Position numbers and translations under genes: made by a program. Positions 23,780 to 32,447 of a stretch of DNA of 34,455 bases are shown here, in pieces. The notes beneath the pieces were generated by a model. The model was not told the origin of the DNA, did no database searches, and saw only the letters and a list, made by a program, of their open reading frames with translations. Source of the stretch: Rhodopirellula sp. (GTDB lineage: Bacteria; Planctomycetota; Planctomycetia; Pirellulales; Thermoguttaceae); the NCBI GenBank assembly GCA_012728855.1, contig JAAYEH010000421.1, forward strand, positions 1 through 34,455, written 5' to 3'. Each line of letters begins with the position of its first letter. Positions within the stretch are counted from its first letter, which is position 1.

Positions 23780-26149
23780 ATGAGGTTTTCTTTACCTGTG
23801 TGTTTCTTGGTAATGAACTCGCTGATTAGCCTTGGAGCCGACCGAGCCGTAGTCGCCCAACAGGCGGAAACGGTCAAGCAGTGGGCGTTCAATACAGACG
23901 GCGACCGCGAGGGCTGGACCAGTGTGAATTGCCTGAAAGACGTGACCGTTGAAGACGGCGTTCTTCGCGGAATCGTAAGCGGACGCGATCCGTTTATTGT
24001 CGTCTCCAGCCTGGAGTTTCCGGCACGGCCTTGGAATGTCTTCCAGGCGCGGCTACGCATCGTTCAAGATGAACCGTTGCTCCAACGAGGGGGAGAACTG
24101 TTTTACGCCAATTCCGACGAAGGACCGTATGGCGGATTCTCCCAGGCCAAGACGGGCCGATGGACCGCTCCGGACGCCAATACATGGCAGACGATCAGCA
24201 TCTATCCGTTCTGGAGCAAAGAGGGAAAAATCACCAAATTGCGGTTGGATTTTCCTGCGCCCGCGGAAAACCAGATCGACAAAGCGGTCGTGGAAATTGA
24301 CTGGATCGAAATCGTTGACTTGAAGCTGGAGAGTCAGCCGGCGATCCAGCCGTCCTGGATTGTCGAAAACGGCGAGACGGATTCCTGGCAGTCGCCGATG
24401 TTCTCCCTCGATGCCGAGCAAATCGGAAACTGGCTGACAATCCACGCCTCGGTCGATGCTCCGCAATCGGTGGAATTCTCCTGGATGAACGACCGGGGAG
24501 TTTTCTACTCGACCACCGTCGAACTCAAGAAGAGTTCGACGGGGCTGTATAATGTCGATCTGGCCAACAGCAAGTACTGGAAAGGACGCGTTCATCAATT
24601 CAAACTGCGAGTTCTGCCCGACTCGGAATCCAAATCCGCTTTGACGTTCCAAGCGGTGGCAGTTCATCTCCGGCCGCAGGGGCCGGCGAATGTCAACGTC
24701 ATGTTCTGTGGAATGGAAGACGCCATTGTCCGCGCCGGATACGAAACCTCCTTCTTCCTGGACCTGGTCAACTGCGGAGGCGAGGACTCCCCGGCGTTGA
24801 CGTTCGGCGACATGAAACTGCCCGAGGGCGTTTCGCTGACGTGCATGGATAACCGGACAACGATTGAACCTCTCAAAGTCGGCCAGCGGCGTCGGCTGCT
24901 GTTCCCCGTCAAGGTTGCCAAACCGGTCGAGGCCGCGATCTCGTTGAATCTGACCGCTGCGGGGGAAGCGAAATTCCAGGCCGTTCCGGTTGAAATACCA
25001 ATTTCCGTCCTGCCGTCCCTCAATCTGCCCAAGGCGGACTACGTGCCGGAACCGAAACCGGTGAAATCCGAATACGAAATCGGTGCGTTGTATTTCCCCG
25101 GCTGGTATCAGGGACATTCCTGGTCGCGCATCTGGAACCGTTGCCCCGTTCGACGGCCCTTGCTGGGTTGGTACAACGAGTCGAGCCCGGAAGTCATCGA
25201 CTGGCAGATCAAATGGTCGGTCGAAAACGGCATCCAGTACTATCTGGTCGACTGGTACTGGAACAAGGGAAGCCAACATCTGGAGCATTGGATCAAGGGA
25301 TTTCAGCAGGCGAAATACAAATCGTACCTCAAGTGGGCCATGATGTGGGCCAATCACAACGGCCCCGGAAGCCACAGCCTCGAAGATCAGGCAAAGGTTA
25401 CGCAGTACTGGATCGACAACTACTTCAATACGCCTGAATACTACTGTATCGACGGCAGGCCCGTGGTGATGATCTGGTCTCCGGAGGGTATGGACAGGGA
25501 CGTCATTGCCATCGAAAAGAAGAAGGGCAACGAACTCAAGAAAGGGGAAGGGGTCAAACAACTTCTCGACCTGTCACGGGAAATGGCGAAACAAGCCGGA
25601 CTGAAGGGCATTTATTTCGTGGCCATGAAATGGCCCGAGGCGTCGACCAGCGCCGCCGACATTCAATGGCTGGCCGACGCGGGATTTGAAATGACTTCCA
25701 TCTACCATTTCATGGACGACGGAGGAAAGGCGGTCACCCGTCGCAAGTTCAGCTTCGACCTGGTGGTCGAGGCGTCCCAACCATTCTGGCAAAAACGGAA
25801 CGAGACGGGGATTCTTCCGTTCCTGCCGAACCTGTCGACCGGCTGGGATGACCGCCCCTGGAACGACCATTGTTGGATCGCGGATCGGACTTCGGAGAAA
25901 TTCGCCGAAATCTGCCGCCGGTTCAAACAGTTCTCGAAAGAGACCGGTATCAAACGGGCAGTGCTTGCCCCCGTCAATGAATGGGGCGAAGGTTCGTACG
26001 CCGAGCCCTGCCGGGAATTCGGATTTGGAATGTACGAAGCCGTTCGCGACAACCTCTGCGAAAAACCGGAATCCGGCTGGCCGCTGAACTACGGTCCGAA
26101 AGACGTCGGATTGGGGCCCTACGAATATACGGAAGGGGCGAAGTACTAG
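23780..26149 (+). CDS. Large secreted WbsX/GH99-like glycoside hydrolase-family protein
   Basis: A 789-residue protein starting at ATG 23780 behind GGGAG. Residues 1-26 are a signal peptide. Residues about 30-170 form a jelly-roll-like carbohydrate-binding module (WAFNTDGDREGW), followed by strand-rich Ig-like parts. The catalytic-like barrel lies at about 430-765, with EIGALYFPGWYQGH, then GIQYYLVDWYWNKGS and finally APVNEWGEGSYAEP. These fit the WbsX/GH99-like family, where Glu residues on barrel strands are candidate catalysts. It likely degrades a complex polysaccharide outside the cell. By eye it is less GC-rich and richer in Lys and AT-ending codons than its neighbours, which hints at transfer. 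Confidence 0.82.
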   Translation: MRFSLPVCFLVMNSLISLGADRAVVAQQAETVKQWAFNTDGDREGWTSVNCLKDVTVEDGVLRGIVSGRDPFIVVSSLEFPARPWNVFQARLRIVQDEPLLQRGGELFYANSDEGPYGGFSQAKTGRWTAPDANTWQTISIYPFWSKEGKITKLRLDFPAPAENQIDKAVVEIDWIEIVDLKLESQPAIQPSWIVENGETDSWQSPMFSLDAEQIGNWLTIHASVDAPQSVEFSWMNDRGVFYSTTVELKKSSTGLYNVDLANSKYWKGRVHQFKLRVLPDSESKSALTFQAVAVHLRPQGPANVNVMFCGMEDAIVRAGYETSFFLDLVNCGGEDSPALTFGDMKLPEGVSLTCMDNRTTIEPLKVGQRRRLLFPVKVAKPVEAAISLNLTAAGEAKFQAVPVEIPISVLPSLNLPKADYVPEPKPVKSEYEIGALYFPGWYQGHSWSRIWNRCPVRRPLLGWYNESSPEVIDWQIKWSVENGIQYYLVDWYWNKGSQHLEHWIKGFQQAKYKSYLKWAMMWANHNGPGSHSLEDQAKVTQYWIDNYFNTPEYYCIDGRPVVMIWSPEGMDRDVIAIEKKKGNELKKGEGVKQLLDLSREMAKQAGLKGIYFVAMKWPEASTSAADIQWLADAGFEMTSIYHFMDDGGKAVTRRKFSFDLVVEASQPFWQKRNETGILPFLPNLSTGWDDRPWNDHCWIADRTSEKFAEICRRFKQFSKETGIKRAVLAPVNEWGEGSYAEPCREFGFGMYEAVRDNLCEKPESGWPLNYGPKDVGLGPYEYTEGAKY

Positions 26150-26244
26150 ACTCGTCCGCGCCTTTGGCACACGGTCGTTGTCCGGCGATGCGTCGGAAGA
26201 ACCGATCGAATCCATCGGCGCCGAGCCGAGATTAATAATCCAGG

Positions 26245-26570
26245 CTAGGGAGCGACCGGGAACGCCTCGTCCTCGGCCTCGTTGCGATCATTCTCGAGAT
26301 CGACCGAATCGGTGATGGAGATACCGTGCTCGCGGATTTTCTTGCGCAACCAGCCCCGGGTTATGCCAAGAATCTGGGCCGCTTGGGATTGGTTCCCGCT
26401 GGTGTCACGGAGCACATGGGTCAACAGGATGCGTTCGACGTAGGCGATGGTATCAGCATAGAGCGATTTTGTCCCCCTTTGCACTTCCTGGCCGATGAAA
26501 GCCTCCACTGGATTCGCCTGCCGCCGGACTACATCCCTAACGACGAGTTCGGCCGTGCTGGGCTGTGCCG
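26245..26570 (-). pseudogene. 3' remnant of an NtrC-type (sigma54) response regulator
   Basis: The C-terminal Fis-type helix-turn-helix is clear (GNQSQAAQILGITRGWLRKK) and is preceded by the typical linker (LYADTIAYVERILLTHVL). The frame extends upstream to about 26570 with plausible residues, then a stop at 26598-26596. The receiver and AAA+ sigma54-activating domains are absent. A GTG at 26508 could start an 87-residue DNA-binding peptide, but the missing front half makes a truncated regulator more likely. Confidence 0.6.
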
Positions 26571-26636
26571 AAAGGCAGAGCGGGATTTGCCCGGGTCACG
26601 GGCAGCAAGCGTGCAGATCCGGCCACGGCGTAGGCG

Positions 26637-26785
26637 GCCTACCTCGAAAGGAAGACGCTCGTGGCCTCGATGCTGGATCGCCTGGATGGCCGAAAGCGGG
26701 AGATTCTGGGAAGCGGTATGGGTTGCGGCGTGGCACCGAGCCGATGACACAGCCGTTTCCGGGGCGACGCTGCTTCCCTTGACGA
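26637..26785 (+). pseudogene. Possible sigma70 region-4 remnant, frameshifted
   Basis: One frame reads ERKTLVASMLDRLDGRKREI and the next frame continues GKRYGLRRGTEPMTQP. Joined at about 26700-26710, these resemble the LDxRER-IL-xRYGLxxGxEPMT part of sigma70 region 4. No rest of the gene is present. The match is by memory of the family and short, so this is tentative. Confidence 0.35.
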
Positions 26786-26793
26786 TTTTTGAT

Positions 26794-27018
26794 CTACTTC
26801 GCCGGAGGTGTCGTTTCCCCTCCTTCTTCCTTGGCAATATGGCGGAGGACTTTCTCGCCAAACTCCACCTCCTCTTTCTGCTTCGTCAACAGCGCTTGCG
26901 CCTCAGCGTTTTCGGTGGCGGCAATCGTGGTATCGTATTGGTCGCGAAGGCCACGCTCGACCTCTTTCGCCGCCGAGAGAACGCCTTTGTCGCGTTTCTG
27001 TTCCCGGAGAAACCGCAT
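26794..27018 (-). CDS. Small charged helical protein of unknown function
   Basis: A 74-residue protein starting at ATG 27018, with GAGGAA just upstream. The in-frame extension further upstream is not coding-like and overlaps the cupin remnant. It is a long charged helix (LREQKRDKGVLSAAKEVERG, then EEVEFGEKVLRHIAKEEGGE) and might form a coiled coil. There is no signal peptide. It sits inside a stretch of broken genes, so it may itself be a remnant. Confidence 0.5.
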   Translation of the reverse strand: MRFLREQKRDKGVLSAAKEVERGLRDQYDTTIAATENAEAQALLTKQKEEVEFGEKVLRHIAKEEGGETTPPAK

Positions 27019-27026
27019 GATTTCCT

Positions 27027-27158
27027 CGGTTACCCATCGAACGCGGCGACATGCATGAGATGCGGAATACGGGCCGGCGGCCGTTGCGCACACTGAATTT
27101 CTACGTCCCAGCCGCGTACACCGACGATGGCGAGGAGTTGCCAACCGGACGCAAGTAG
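27027..27158 (+). pseudogene. C-terminal remnant of a cupin-domain protein
   Basis: An open stretch ending in TAG at 27156-27158 encodes IERGDMHEMRNTGRRPLRTL followed by NFYVPAAYTDDGEELPTGRK. The HEMRNTG and LNFYVPPAY-type ending is typical of the last strands of small cupins. The first half of the cupin barrel with its metal-binding histidines is absent, so it cannot be a working protein. An ATG at 27060 could start 32 residues. Confidence 0.5.
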
Positions 27159-27195
27159 GCGCGTCTTGGTCTACCGCCCGATGGCCAACACTTTG

Positions 27196-30100
27196 TTATT
27201 TGTCTTGCGGCAGGCAGGCTGTGGACCGATGTGCGGCCAAGACTCTTCCAAGTACCACGCACTCCTGCTCCAGGACGTTGACGGCCGCCGCGGCGTCGGT
27301 CAACTGCGCACCGGCCCTCGCAAACCGCTCTACGCGCAGGGCCGCTTCCATCGCCCTTTCTGCGCCAAGATAGTTTACGGTCCCCTTCAGGCGGTGCCCC
27401 AAGTGGCCGACTTCCGCATAATCGCTTCTCTCCATCGCCGCGCGCATTTGCGGAAACAGCTTGTCCATGTCCTCGAAGAACGACTCGACCATTGCGTGAA
27501 ACATCGCCCGTCGGTTGAAGCAGCGCTTAATTGCCTCTTCCAAGTTGAATATGCTCGCATCGACAGTGGTCGACGAATCTCCCGGCGGTGTTGGGGCGAT
27601 GGCGCTCAGGCCCTCGTGCAGGGCCAATGCCGATTCCAGCAATGCGCACTCATGCTCCAAGGCCCGTACGGCTTCCTCCGCTTCTGCCTTTTCGCCGCCT
27701 TCGTGGAACTTCTCTAGGGCGATCGCGGCTTTCTCGGCAGACTCGGATCCCAGGTAGACGATCGTTCCTTTGAGCCGGTGTGCCAAGCGGCCCGCTTCCG
27801 CGAAGTCCCCCTTCTCCGATGCTGCACGCATTTGAGGAATCAGGTTGCGGACTTCCGCCACGAAGCACTGCGCCATCCGCGCAAGCACGTCCCGACTGCC
27901 CGTGCAGCGTTTCAACGCCGTCTTGGGATCGAAGACGGCCGGCGACGTGGGACTCGCCGGCTCCGTTGGCGCGACCGACGCGCGCACCGCCGGCGCCCCT
28001 CGGGCAGCCAGCCCTTCGATCAGGGCAATCATCTCCTGGGCGTCAATCGGCTTCGACAGGTAGCCGTCCATGCCATGGGCCAGGCAGCGATCCCGGTCGC
28101 CGGCCATTGCATGGGCCGTCATGGCGATGATCGGCACGCGGGGGCCGCCGGCTTCCCGCTTGCGGATCGCGGCCGCGGCTTCCAAGCCGTTCATTCCCGG
28201 CATTTCCACGTCCATCAGGATTACGTCGTAGTGGTTCTGCTCGCTCAAGTCGATTGCCTGTTGGCCGTCCTCTGCGATGTCCAAAAGATGGCCTCGATCC
28301 TGCAAGATGTAAGCAGCCAACTTCTGATTGGCGGGGTTGTCTTCCGCCAGCAGGATACGCAGTTGGGCGGAGGCCACCGTGGTGACTGCGACAGGGGCCT
28401 CGAAGTCGGAAGGTAGTTCTTTCGCCAATGGCAACCGGACGGTGAAGTAGAACGTGCTCCCCTTGCCCGGTTCACTTTCGACCCAGATGCGCCCGTCCAT
28501 CATTTCCACGAAGCTCTTCGAGATGGAAAGCCCGAGGCCGGTGCCTCCGAAACGCCGCGCCGTGGATGTGTCGGCTTGGGTGAAGGGCCGGAAGAGATGC
28601 TCTTGGACGGCGGGCGGGATACCGATTCCTGTGTCTCGCACGGCAAATGTCAGATTACAGATTTCAGATTCGGCATCTGAAATCTGAGATTGCTCCACAC
28701 TGATCGCAACTTCGCCACGCTCCGTGAACTTGACGGCGTTCCCTGCCAAGTTCAGCAGGACTTGCTGCAATCGCATCCGGTCGCCCGTCACCGCATCCGG
28801 GGTTTGGTCCGGCACACGGCAGCAAAACGACAATCCCTTTCCGCTTGCCCGGGCTGCAAGCACTCGCGTAATCTGATCCAACATCTGCCGCAGGCTGAAG
28901 GGCGCCGATTCGAGTTCAAATCTTCCCGATTCGATTTTGGCGGAGTCCAGCAGGTCGTTCAACAGTGTCAAAAGCAGGCCGGCCGATCCCTTCGCGGTTT
29001 GCAGGCAGTCTCTGACAGTCGGATGGATCGTGTTCGGCAGGGCCACGTCGATCAGGCCCAGGATGGCGTTCATGGGCGTGCGCAGTTCGTGGCTCATGTT
29101 GGCCAAGAACCGGCTCTTCGCCACGCTGGCAGCCTCGGCAGCGGCCTTGGCTTCAAGCAGCGCGGCTTCCGCCCGCTTGCGGTCGGTGATGTCGTGGGCG
29201 AGCTTTGACGCTGCGATGATTCGGCCGTCTTTGTCCTTTATGGGGGAGGCGGTCACCGACACGTCGATTCGTCTCCCGTCCTTGGTCACGCGCACTGTCT
29301 CCAAATGCTCCACGCGCTGCCCGCTCCGCACGCGCTCCAGAATCTGCCCTTCCTCGTGAATCCGCTCCGGAGGCAGCAGCAGGGTGATCGGTTGGCCAAC
29401 AATTTCCTCCGCCCGATAGCCGAAGAGGCGTTCGGCCCCCGCGTTCCAGGTCTGGATGACGCCGTTGAGATCCTTCGACACGATTGCATCGTCGGAGGAC
29501 TCAACGATTGCCGCCAGCCGCGCCTGCGATTTCTCCGCCCGCCTGAGTTCCGTGATGTCCTGCATTGCCACTGCGCTGCCGACAATCCTGCCCTCGGCAT
29601 CCAGAACCGGAGCGCCGCTGTTGACGACGAACCTGCGCACGCCGTCAAACCCTTGAATCTCCATCAACTGTCCAAGAACGGCCGCCCCTTTCTGCACCGC
29701 CTGGGCCGATGCCCACTCGTCCGGCAACACGGGCTGGCCCGTCTCAACCCAGTAAGCTTGATATGCGGCATAATCGTTGATGGAATCGGTTGCGGGACGT
29801 GTGCCGCCCCACAACCGATCGAACATGCTATTGGATCGCGTGGTCCCGCCGCGCGAGTCCGTAATGGCCACGCCCACCGGCAAGGCTTCCATCACCGCCT
29901 CCAGGCGTTTCTTCTCGTTGATTGCCTCGGCGCGGGCCTTCTCCAGTTCCTCTTCCGTCCGCTTGCGTTCGGTCAGGTAGTCGCGAATCTCATACTGACG
30001 CTGCCGGCTGCGAAGGACTGTCCTCACTGCACTGACAAGCGTGGGCAGGTGAACGGGGCGATCCAGGACAAGCACGTTCTGGAGGCCCCGGAGGGCCTGC

Positions 30101-30399
30101 ATGGCGATCGGCGAGTCGGCCCCTCCGCTGGCAAGCAGCACAATCGGCACATCGGACCATTTCGGCTGGCGCTGGAGCGCTGCAGCGAGGGCCGCGAGAG
30201 ACCCTTCGGGCTTGAGCGACTCGTCGGTCAGAAGAACCGCTCCCGCCCCGGAATCGAGTTGGCGGCAAAGGCCCGCCATGTCTGCGCAAATAGTTGCTTT
30301 AATTCCGGCGCTCGCCAGGACTTCGCGCGTCGCCCGGGCATCCTTGCCGGTCGGCGCAATCGCAAGAACCTGATGCTCGCGTTGCTTAACACCATCCAT
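27196..30399 (-). CDS. Hybrid sensor histidine kinase with two HPt domains
   Basis: The 1067-residue protein has these domains in order. A receiver-like N-terminal domain (1-135) lacks an obvious phosphoacceptor Asp. Two PAS domains follow (about 165-285 and 295-412), then HisKA with SHELRTP (H437) and HATPase with NAVKF, DTGIGIP and GTGLGLSISK. Then comes a true receiver (about 680-800, LLAEDN and phosphoacceptor D730 in ILMD). Two HPt domains end it (about 823-925, H874 in AHRLKGT; about 950-1060, H1002 in GHRLKGT). A phosphorelay H437 to D730 to HPt histidine is expected. There are no membrane segments, so it senses cytoplasmic signals. It starts 2 bases after the KaiC-like stop, so KaiC-kinase signalling is likely. 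Confidence 0.93.
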   Translation of the reverse strand: MDGVKQREHQVLAIAPTGKDARATREVLASAGIKATICADMAGLCRQLDSGAGAVLLTDESLKPEGSLAALAAALQRQPKWSDVPIVLLASGGADSPIAMQALRGLQNVLVLDRPVHLPTLVSAVRTVLRSRQRQYEIRDYLTERKRTEEELEKARAEAINEKKRLEAVMEALPVGVAITDSRGGTTRSNSMFDRLWGGTRPATDSINDYAAYQAYWVETGQPVLPDEWASAQAVQKGAAVLGQLMEIQGFDGVRRFVVNSGAPVLDAEGRIVGSAVAMQDITELRRAEKSQARLAAIVESSDDAIVSKDLNGVIQTWNAGAERLFGYRAEEIVGQPITLLLPPERIHEEGQILERVRSGQRVEHLETVRVTKDGRRIDVSVTASPIKDKDGRIIAASKLAHDITDRKRAEAALLEAKAAAEAASVAKSRFLANMSHELRTPMNAILGLIDVALPNTIHPTVRDCLQTAKGSAGLLLTLLNDLLDSAKIESGRFELESAPFSLRQMLDQITRVLAARASGKGLSFCCRVPDQTPDAVTGDRMRLQQVLLNLAGNAVKFTERGEVAISVEQSQISDAESEICNLTFAVRDTGIGIPPAVQEHLFRPFTQADTSTARRFGGTGLGLSISKSFVEMMDGRIWVESEPGKGSTFYFTVRLPLAKELPSDFEAPVAVTTVASAQLRILLAEDNPANQKLAAYILQDRGHLLDIAEDGQQAIDLSEQNHYDVILMDVEMPGMNGLEAAAAIRKREAGGPRVPIIAMTAHAMAGDRDRCLAHGMDGYLSKPIDAQEMIALIEGLAARGAPAVRASVAPTEPASPTSPAVFDPKTALKRCTGSRDVLARMAQCFVAEVRNLIPQMRAASEKGDFAEAGRLAHRLKGTIVYLGSESAEKAAIALEKFHEGGEKAEAEEAVRALEHECALLESALALHEGLSAIAPTPPGDSSTTVDASIFNLEEAIKRCFNRRAMFHAMVESFFEDMDKLFPQMRAAMERSDYAEVGHLGHRLKGTVNYLGAERAMEAALRVERFARAGAQLTDAAAAVNVLEQECVVLGRVLAAHRSTACLPQDK
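28658..28686. repeat. Palindromic repeat inside the kinase HATPase coding region
   Basis: CAGATTTCAGAT (28658-28669) and ATCTGAAATCTG (28675-28686) are perfect complements around 5 bases. It encodes residues near SQISDAESEICN (about 571-582), between the N-box and the DTGIGIP motif, without breaking the frame. Such CAGATTTC palindromes are usually found between genes. Confidence 0.85.
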
Positions 30400-30401
30400 T
30401 G

Positions 30402-31433
30402 CTATTTCCCCTGGCTGCTGAGACTTGCCCGCTCGCCGACAAATTGAGGAACGCCGGTCAGCACGCCCTGAAACTCGCGCAGCGGCTCGCCGATCCGAAG
30501 TCCGCTCGAGGTAATTTCAAGTTCGCGAATCGTCCGCTCGTGGCAGCCGGCGCGTTTCTTGACTACCGAGACGGCATGTCGCACCTCGCCAACTGCTTCA
30601 AAGAGCCGGAAAAGTATCACGTTATCGGTGAGATAACTCGTGTCGATCGGGCTTTCCGTCACGCCAACCAGCCCTGTCTGGCTCATTATCAGTAGAGTAA
30701 GCACTCCCTTCTGGTTGAGGTATGTGGCCAGCACGTGAAGCTGCACGATCAGAAACTGCTCGTTGGGCATGGCGTTCAAATAGCCGTTGAGACTGTCGAT
30801 CACCAGCAAACGAACCTGCTGCACCTCCACCGCGCGCCGCACGATCTGCACGAACTGTCCGGGGGAAAGTTCTCCCGGGTCGATTTGCTGGACCGTCAGA
30901 CGCCCGTCGTGGAGAAAAGGTTCGAGATCCATTCCCAGACCGGCAGCGCGGATGAGGTAACTCTCCATCGTCTCATCAAAAGTAAAGATGGCGACATGTT
31001 CGCCCTGCCTCAGGGCGTGAAGAGCAAACTGCGAAGCCGTGGAGGACTTCCCCGACCCGGCCGGCCCCACCAGCAGAGTCGTAGACCCGGACGGCAATCC
31101 TCCGCCGAGTAGAGCGTCGAATCCGGGTAGGCCGCTACTCATAACCCGCCGGTCACTCTTCTCCCGATGTTCCGCCGCCACAAGACGAGGGAATACGTGA
31201 AGTCCGCCACGTTCAATCACGTAGTCGTGGTAGCCCTCCCAAAACTTGACGCCGCGGAGCTTGGCGACCTGGATTCGCCTCCTCGCCGGGCCAAACTCCG
31301 GCGCGTGCCTATGCATCTCAATGATGCCATACACCACACTCTGGGCGGTCATCTCCTCGCGGAGTTCGTCCAGCCCCGCGATTCCAGTTTGAGCAATACT
31401 TCTTTCAGTCACCGCACTCATCGTGGCGGACAT
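30402..31433 (-). CDS. KaiC-like ATPase with collapsed first domain
   Basis: A 343-residue RecA-fold ATPase of the KaiC family. ATG 31433 is preferred over a TTG at 31463. Residues 10-24 match the opening of a first KaiC domain (TGIAGLDEL) and residues about 25-92 match its end (APEFGPARRRIQVAKLRG, then GGLHVFPRLVAAEHR), but the P-loop and Walker B core between them is gone. Residues about 98-330 are a complete second domain with GLPGFDALLGGGL, Walker A GPAGSGKS (123-130) and Walker B LLVIDSL. KaiC-like proteins hydrolyse ATP and signal to histidine kinases, and one follows here directly. Confidence 0.85.
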   Translation of the reverse strand: MSATMSAVTERSIAQTGIAGLDELREEMTAQSVVYGIIEMHRHAPEFGPARRRIQVAKLRGVKFWEGYHDYVIERGGLHVFPRLVAAEHREKSDRRVMSSGLPGFDALLGGGLPSGSTTLLVGPAGSGKSSTASQFALHALRQGEHVAIFTFDETMESYLIRAAGLGMDLEPFLHDGRLTVQQIDPGELSPGQFVQIVRRAVEVQQVRLLVIDSLNGYLNAMPNEQFLIVQLHVLATYLNQKGVLTLLIMSQTGLVGVTESPIDTSYLTDNVILFRLFEAVGEVRHAVSVVKKRAGCHERTIRELEITSSGLRIGEPLREFQGVLTGVPQFVGERASLSSQGK

Positions 31434-31828
31434 GGCGGATGGCCTTCTTTTATTGGTTTTCAATGTCTTGATTGACTAGCTCTGCTGCTTCTTGGTTTTC
31501 GGCTGTCGTTCAGCCCATTCGTGTTTGAAGTCAGTCATACGACAAGGCCCAAGAATCCGGTGTCATGCCGCTGGCATACTCCCCTCGTGAACCGAATTGC
31601 TATGAGCAGTTCGGCCACTGCATGATCCAGGCTGCCGGGGCGCAGGGTTTCACCCGGACAGTTTCATAACGCATATTATTCCAAGAGACACGGCCGTGAG
31701 CAATCGCCCGGCCCTTCTCCGCCGCACTGCTTGGCGTTGTGGATACGTCGCTCTAGATGGACGATTCATTGAACGCCAAGCAGTGCCACACGATTTGTTG
31801 TTCTGCTCCCAGTATCGTGCGAGATTGT
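31434..31828. other. Intergenic region upstream of the KaiC-like gene
   Basis: This 395-base gap lies between the KaiC-like start and the end of the NIPSNAP gene. It holds an inverted repeat (31724-31786), described separately. On the minus strand a 20-codon frame at 31538-31476 ends 43 bases before the KaiC-like start; I could not support it as a gene. No clear promoter was found. Confidence 0.5.
31724..31786. repeat. 15-bp inverted repeat downstream of the NIPSNAP gene
   Basis: GCACTGCTTGGCGTT (31724-31738) and its complement (31772-31786) enclose 33 bases. It lies 43 to 105 bases after the NIPSNAP stop. It could form a hairpin at the 3' end of that transcript, but there is no T-run. Confidence 0.8.
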
Positions 31829-32263
31829 CTAACGCATGGGCGAGTAGTCCGTAGGCGTCAGATTCACGCTCGTGACCTCTTTGGCAAGCACCCCCTCTCG
31901 TTCCGAATCCGCTTTGGCCTTCTTCCATTGAGGATCGTCGCGGAACGCTTGCCACGCCTGCTTCTGAGCCTCCACGCTGGGGAAAACGACCAGATAGATC
32001 AGCGTGTTTTGCGACTGCTCTGGGGCCGTCGGCGTCCAGAAGCCGACCACCTCGATCCCGTGCTTCTCAAACAGCCGGCACGTGTGGTCGCGGAATCGCG
32101 CGTTCAGCGCATCCAGTTTTCCCGGATTGGCGGTATAGGTTCGCAACTCGTAGACCTTGCCCACGGGATGTTTCTCCTCGGCGAAAGCCGTGTTCGACGT
32201 GGCGAAATACGCGATCACGACGCTGGCGGTCAATAGACCAACAGACAACCATGCTCTCATCAT
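31829..32263 (-). CDS. Secreted NIPSNAP-family protein
   Basis: A 144-residue protein with a signal peptide (about 1-28, LLTASVVIAYFATSNTAFAEE). The mature part is a single NIPSNAP ferredoxin-like domain: VYELRTYTANPGKLDALNAR, VVGFWTP, YLVVFPSVEAQKQAWQAFRD and DDPQWKKAK. These are the conserved start, strand and end motifs of the family. The biochemical role is unknown; many planctomycetes carry several exported copies. A second ATG at 32260 fits the GGGAG spacing better than the first. Confidence 0.9.
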   Translation of the reverse strand: MMRAWLSVGLLTASVVIAYFATSNTAFAEEKHPVGKVYELRTYTANPGKLDALNARFRDHTCRLFEKHGIEVVGFWTPTAPEQSQNTLIYLVVFPSVEAQKQAWQAFRDDPQWKKAKADSEREGVLAKEVTSVNLTPTDYSPMR

Positions 32264-32345
32264 AGACTCCCATTTGAAAAAACTCGGGGGAAACGGTCAA
32301 AAGCCTCGATCCGTTAGCATAGCAGTCGGCGCATCACCGGGAAAT

Positions 32346-32447
32346 ATTACCCCGGCAAGAAAGCAGATCACGTAGAATGGCTCTCCAGAGCCGTTCGCGA
32401 CGGGTCCGGAGACCCGCCCTACTGCGAATCGTCCTTGCCGGGGTAAT
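32346..32447. repeat. Composite inverted-repeat element, 14-bp outer arms
   Basis: ATTACCCCGGCAAG (32346-32359) and its complement (32434-32447) flank 74 bases containing a second palindrome (GACGGGTCCGGAGACCCG). It is about 100 bases long, like a small non-autonomous mobile element. It overlaps the end of the small minus-strand frame at 32419-32529. Confidence 0.7.

Noticed and set aside
26529..26861. 110-codon minus-strand frame upstream of the NtrC remnant
   Set aside because: Low-complexity Arg/Ser-rich residues with no family resemblance; it overlaps the sigma70-like fragment on the other strand.
31476..31538. 20-codon frame MTDFKHEWAERQPKTKKQQS upstream of the KaiC-like gene
   Set aside because: No Shine-Dalgarno, no known family and short enough to occur by chance.
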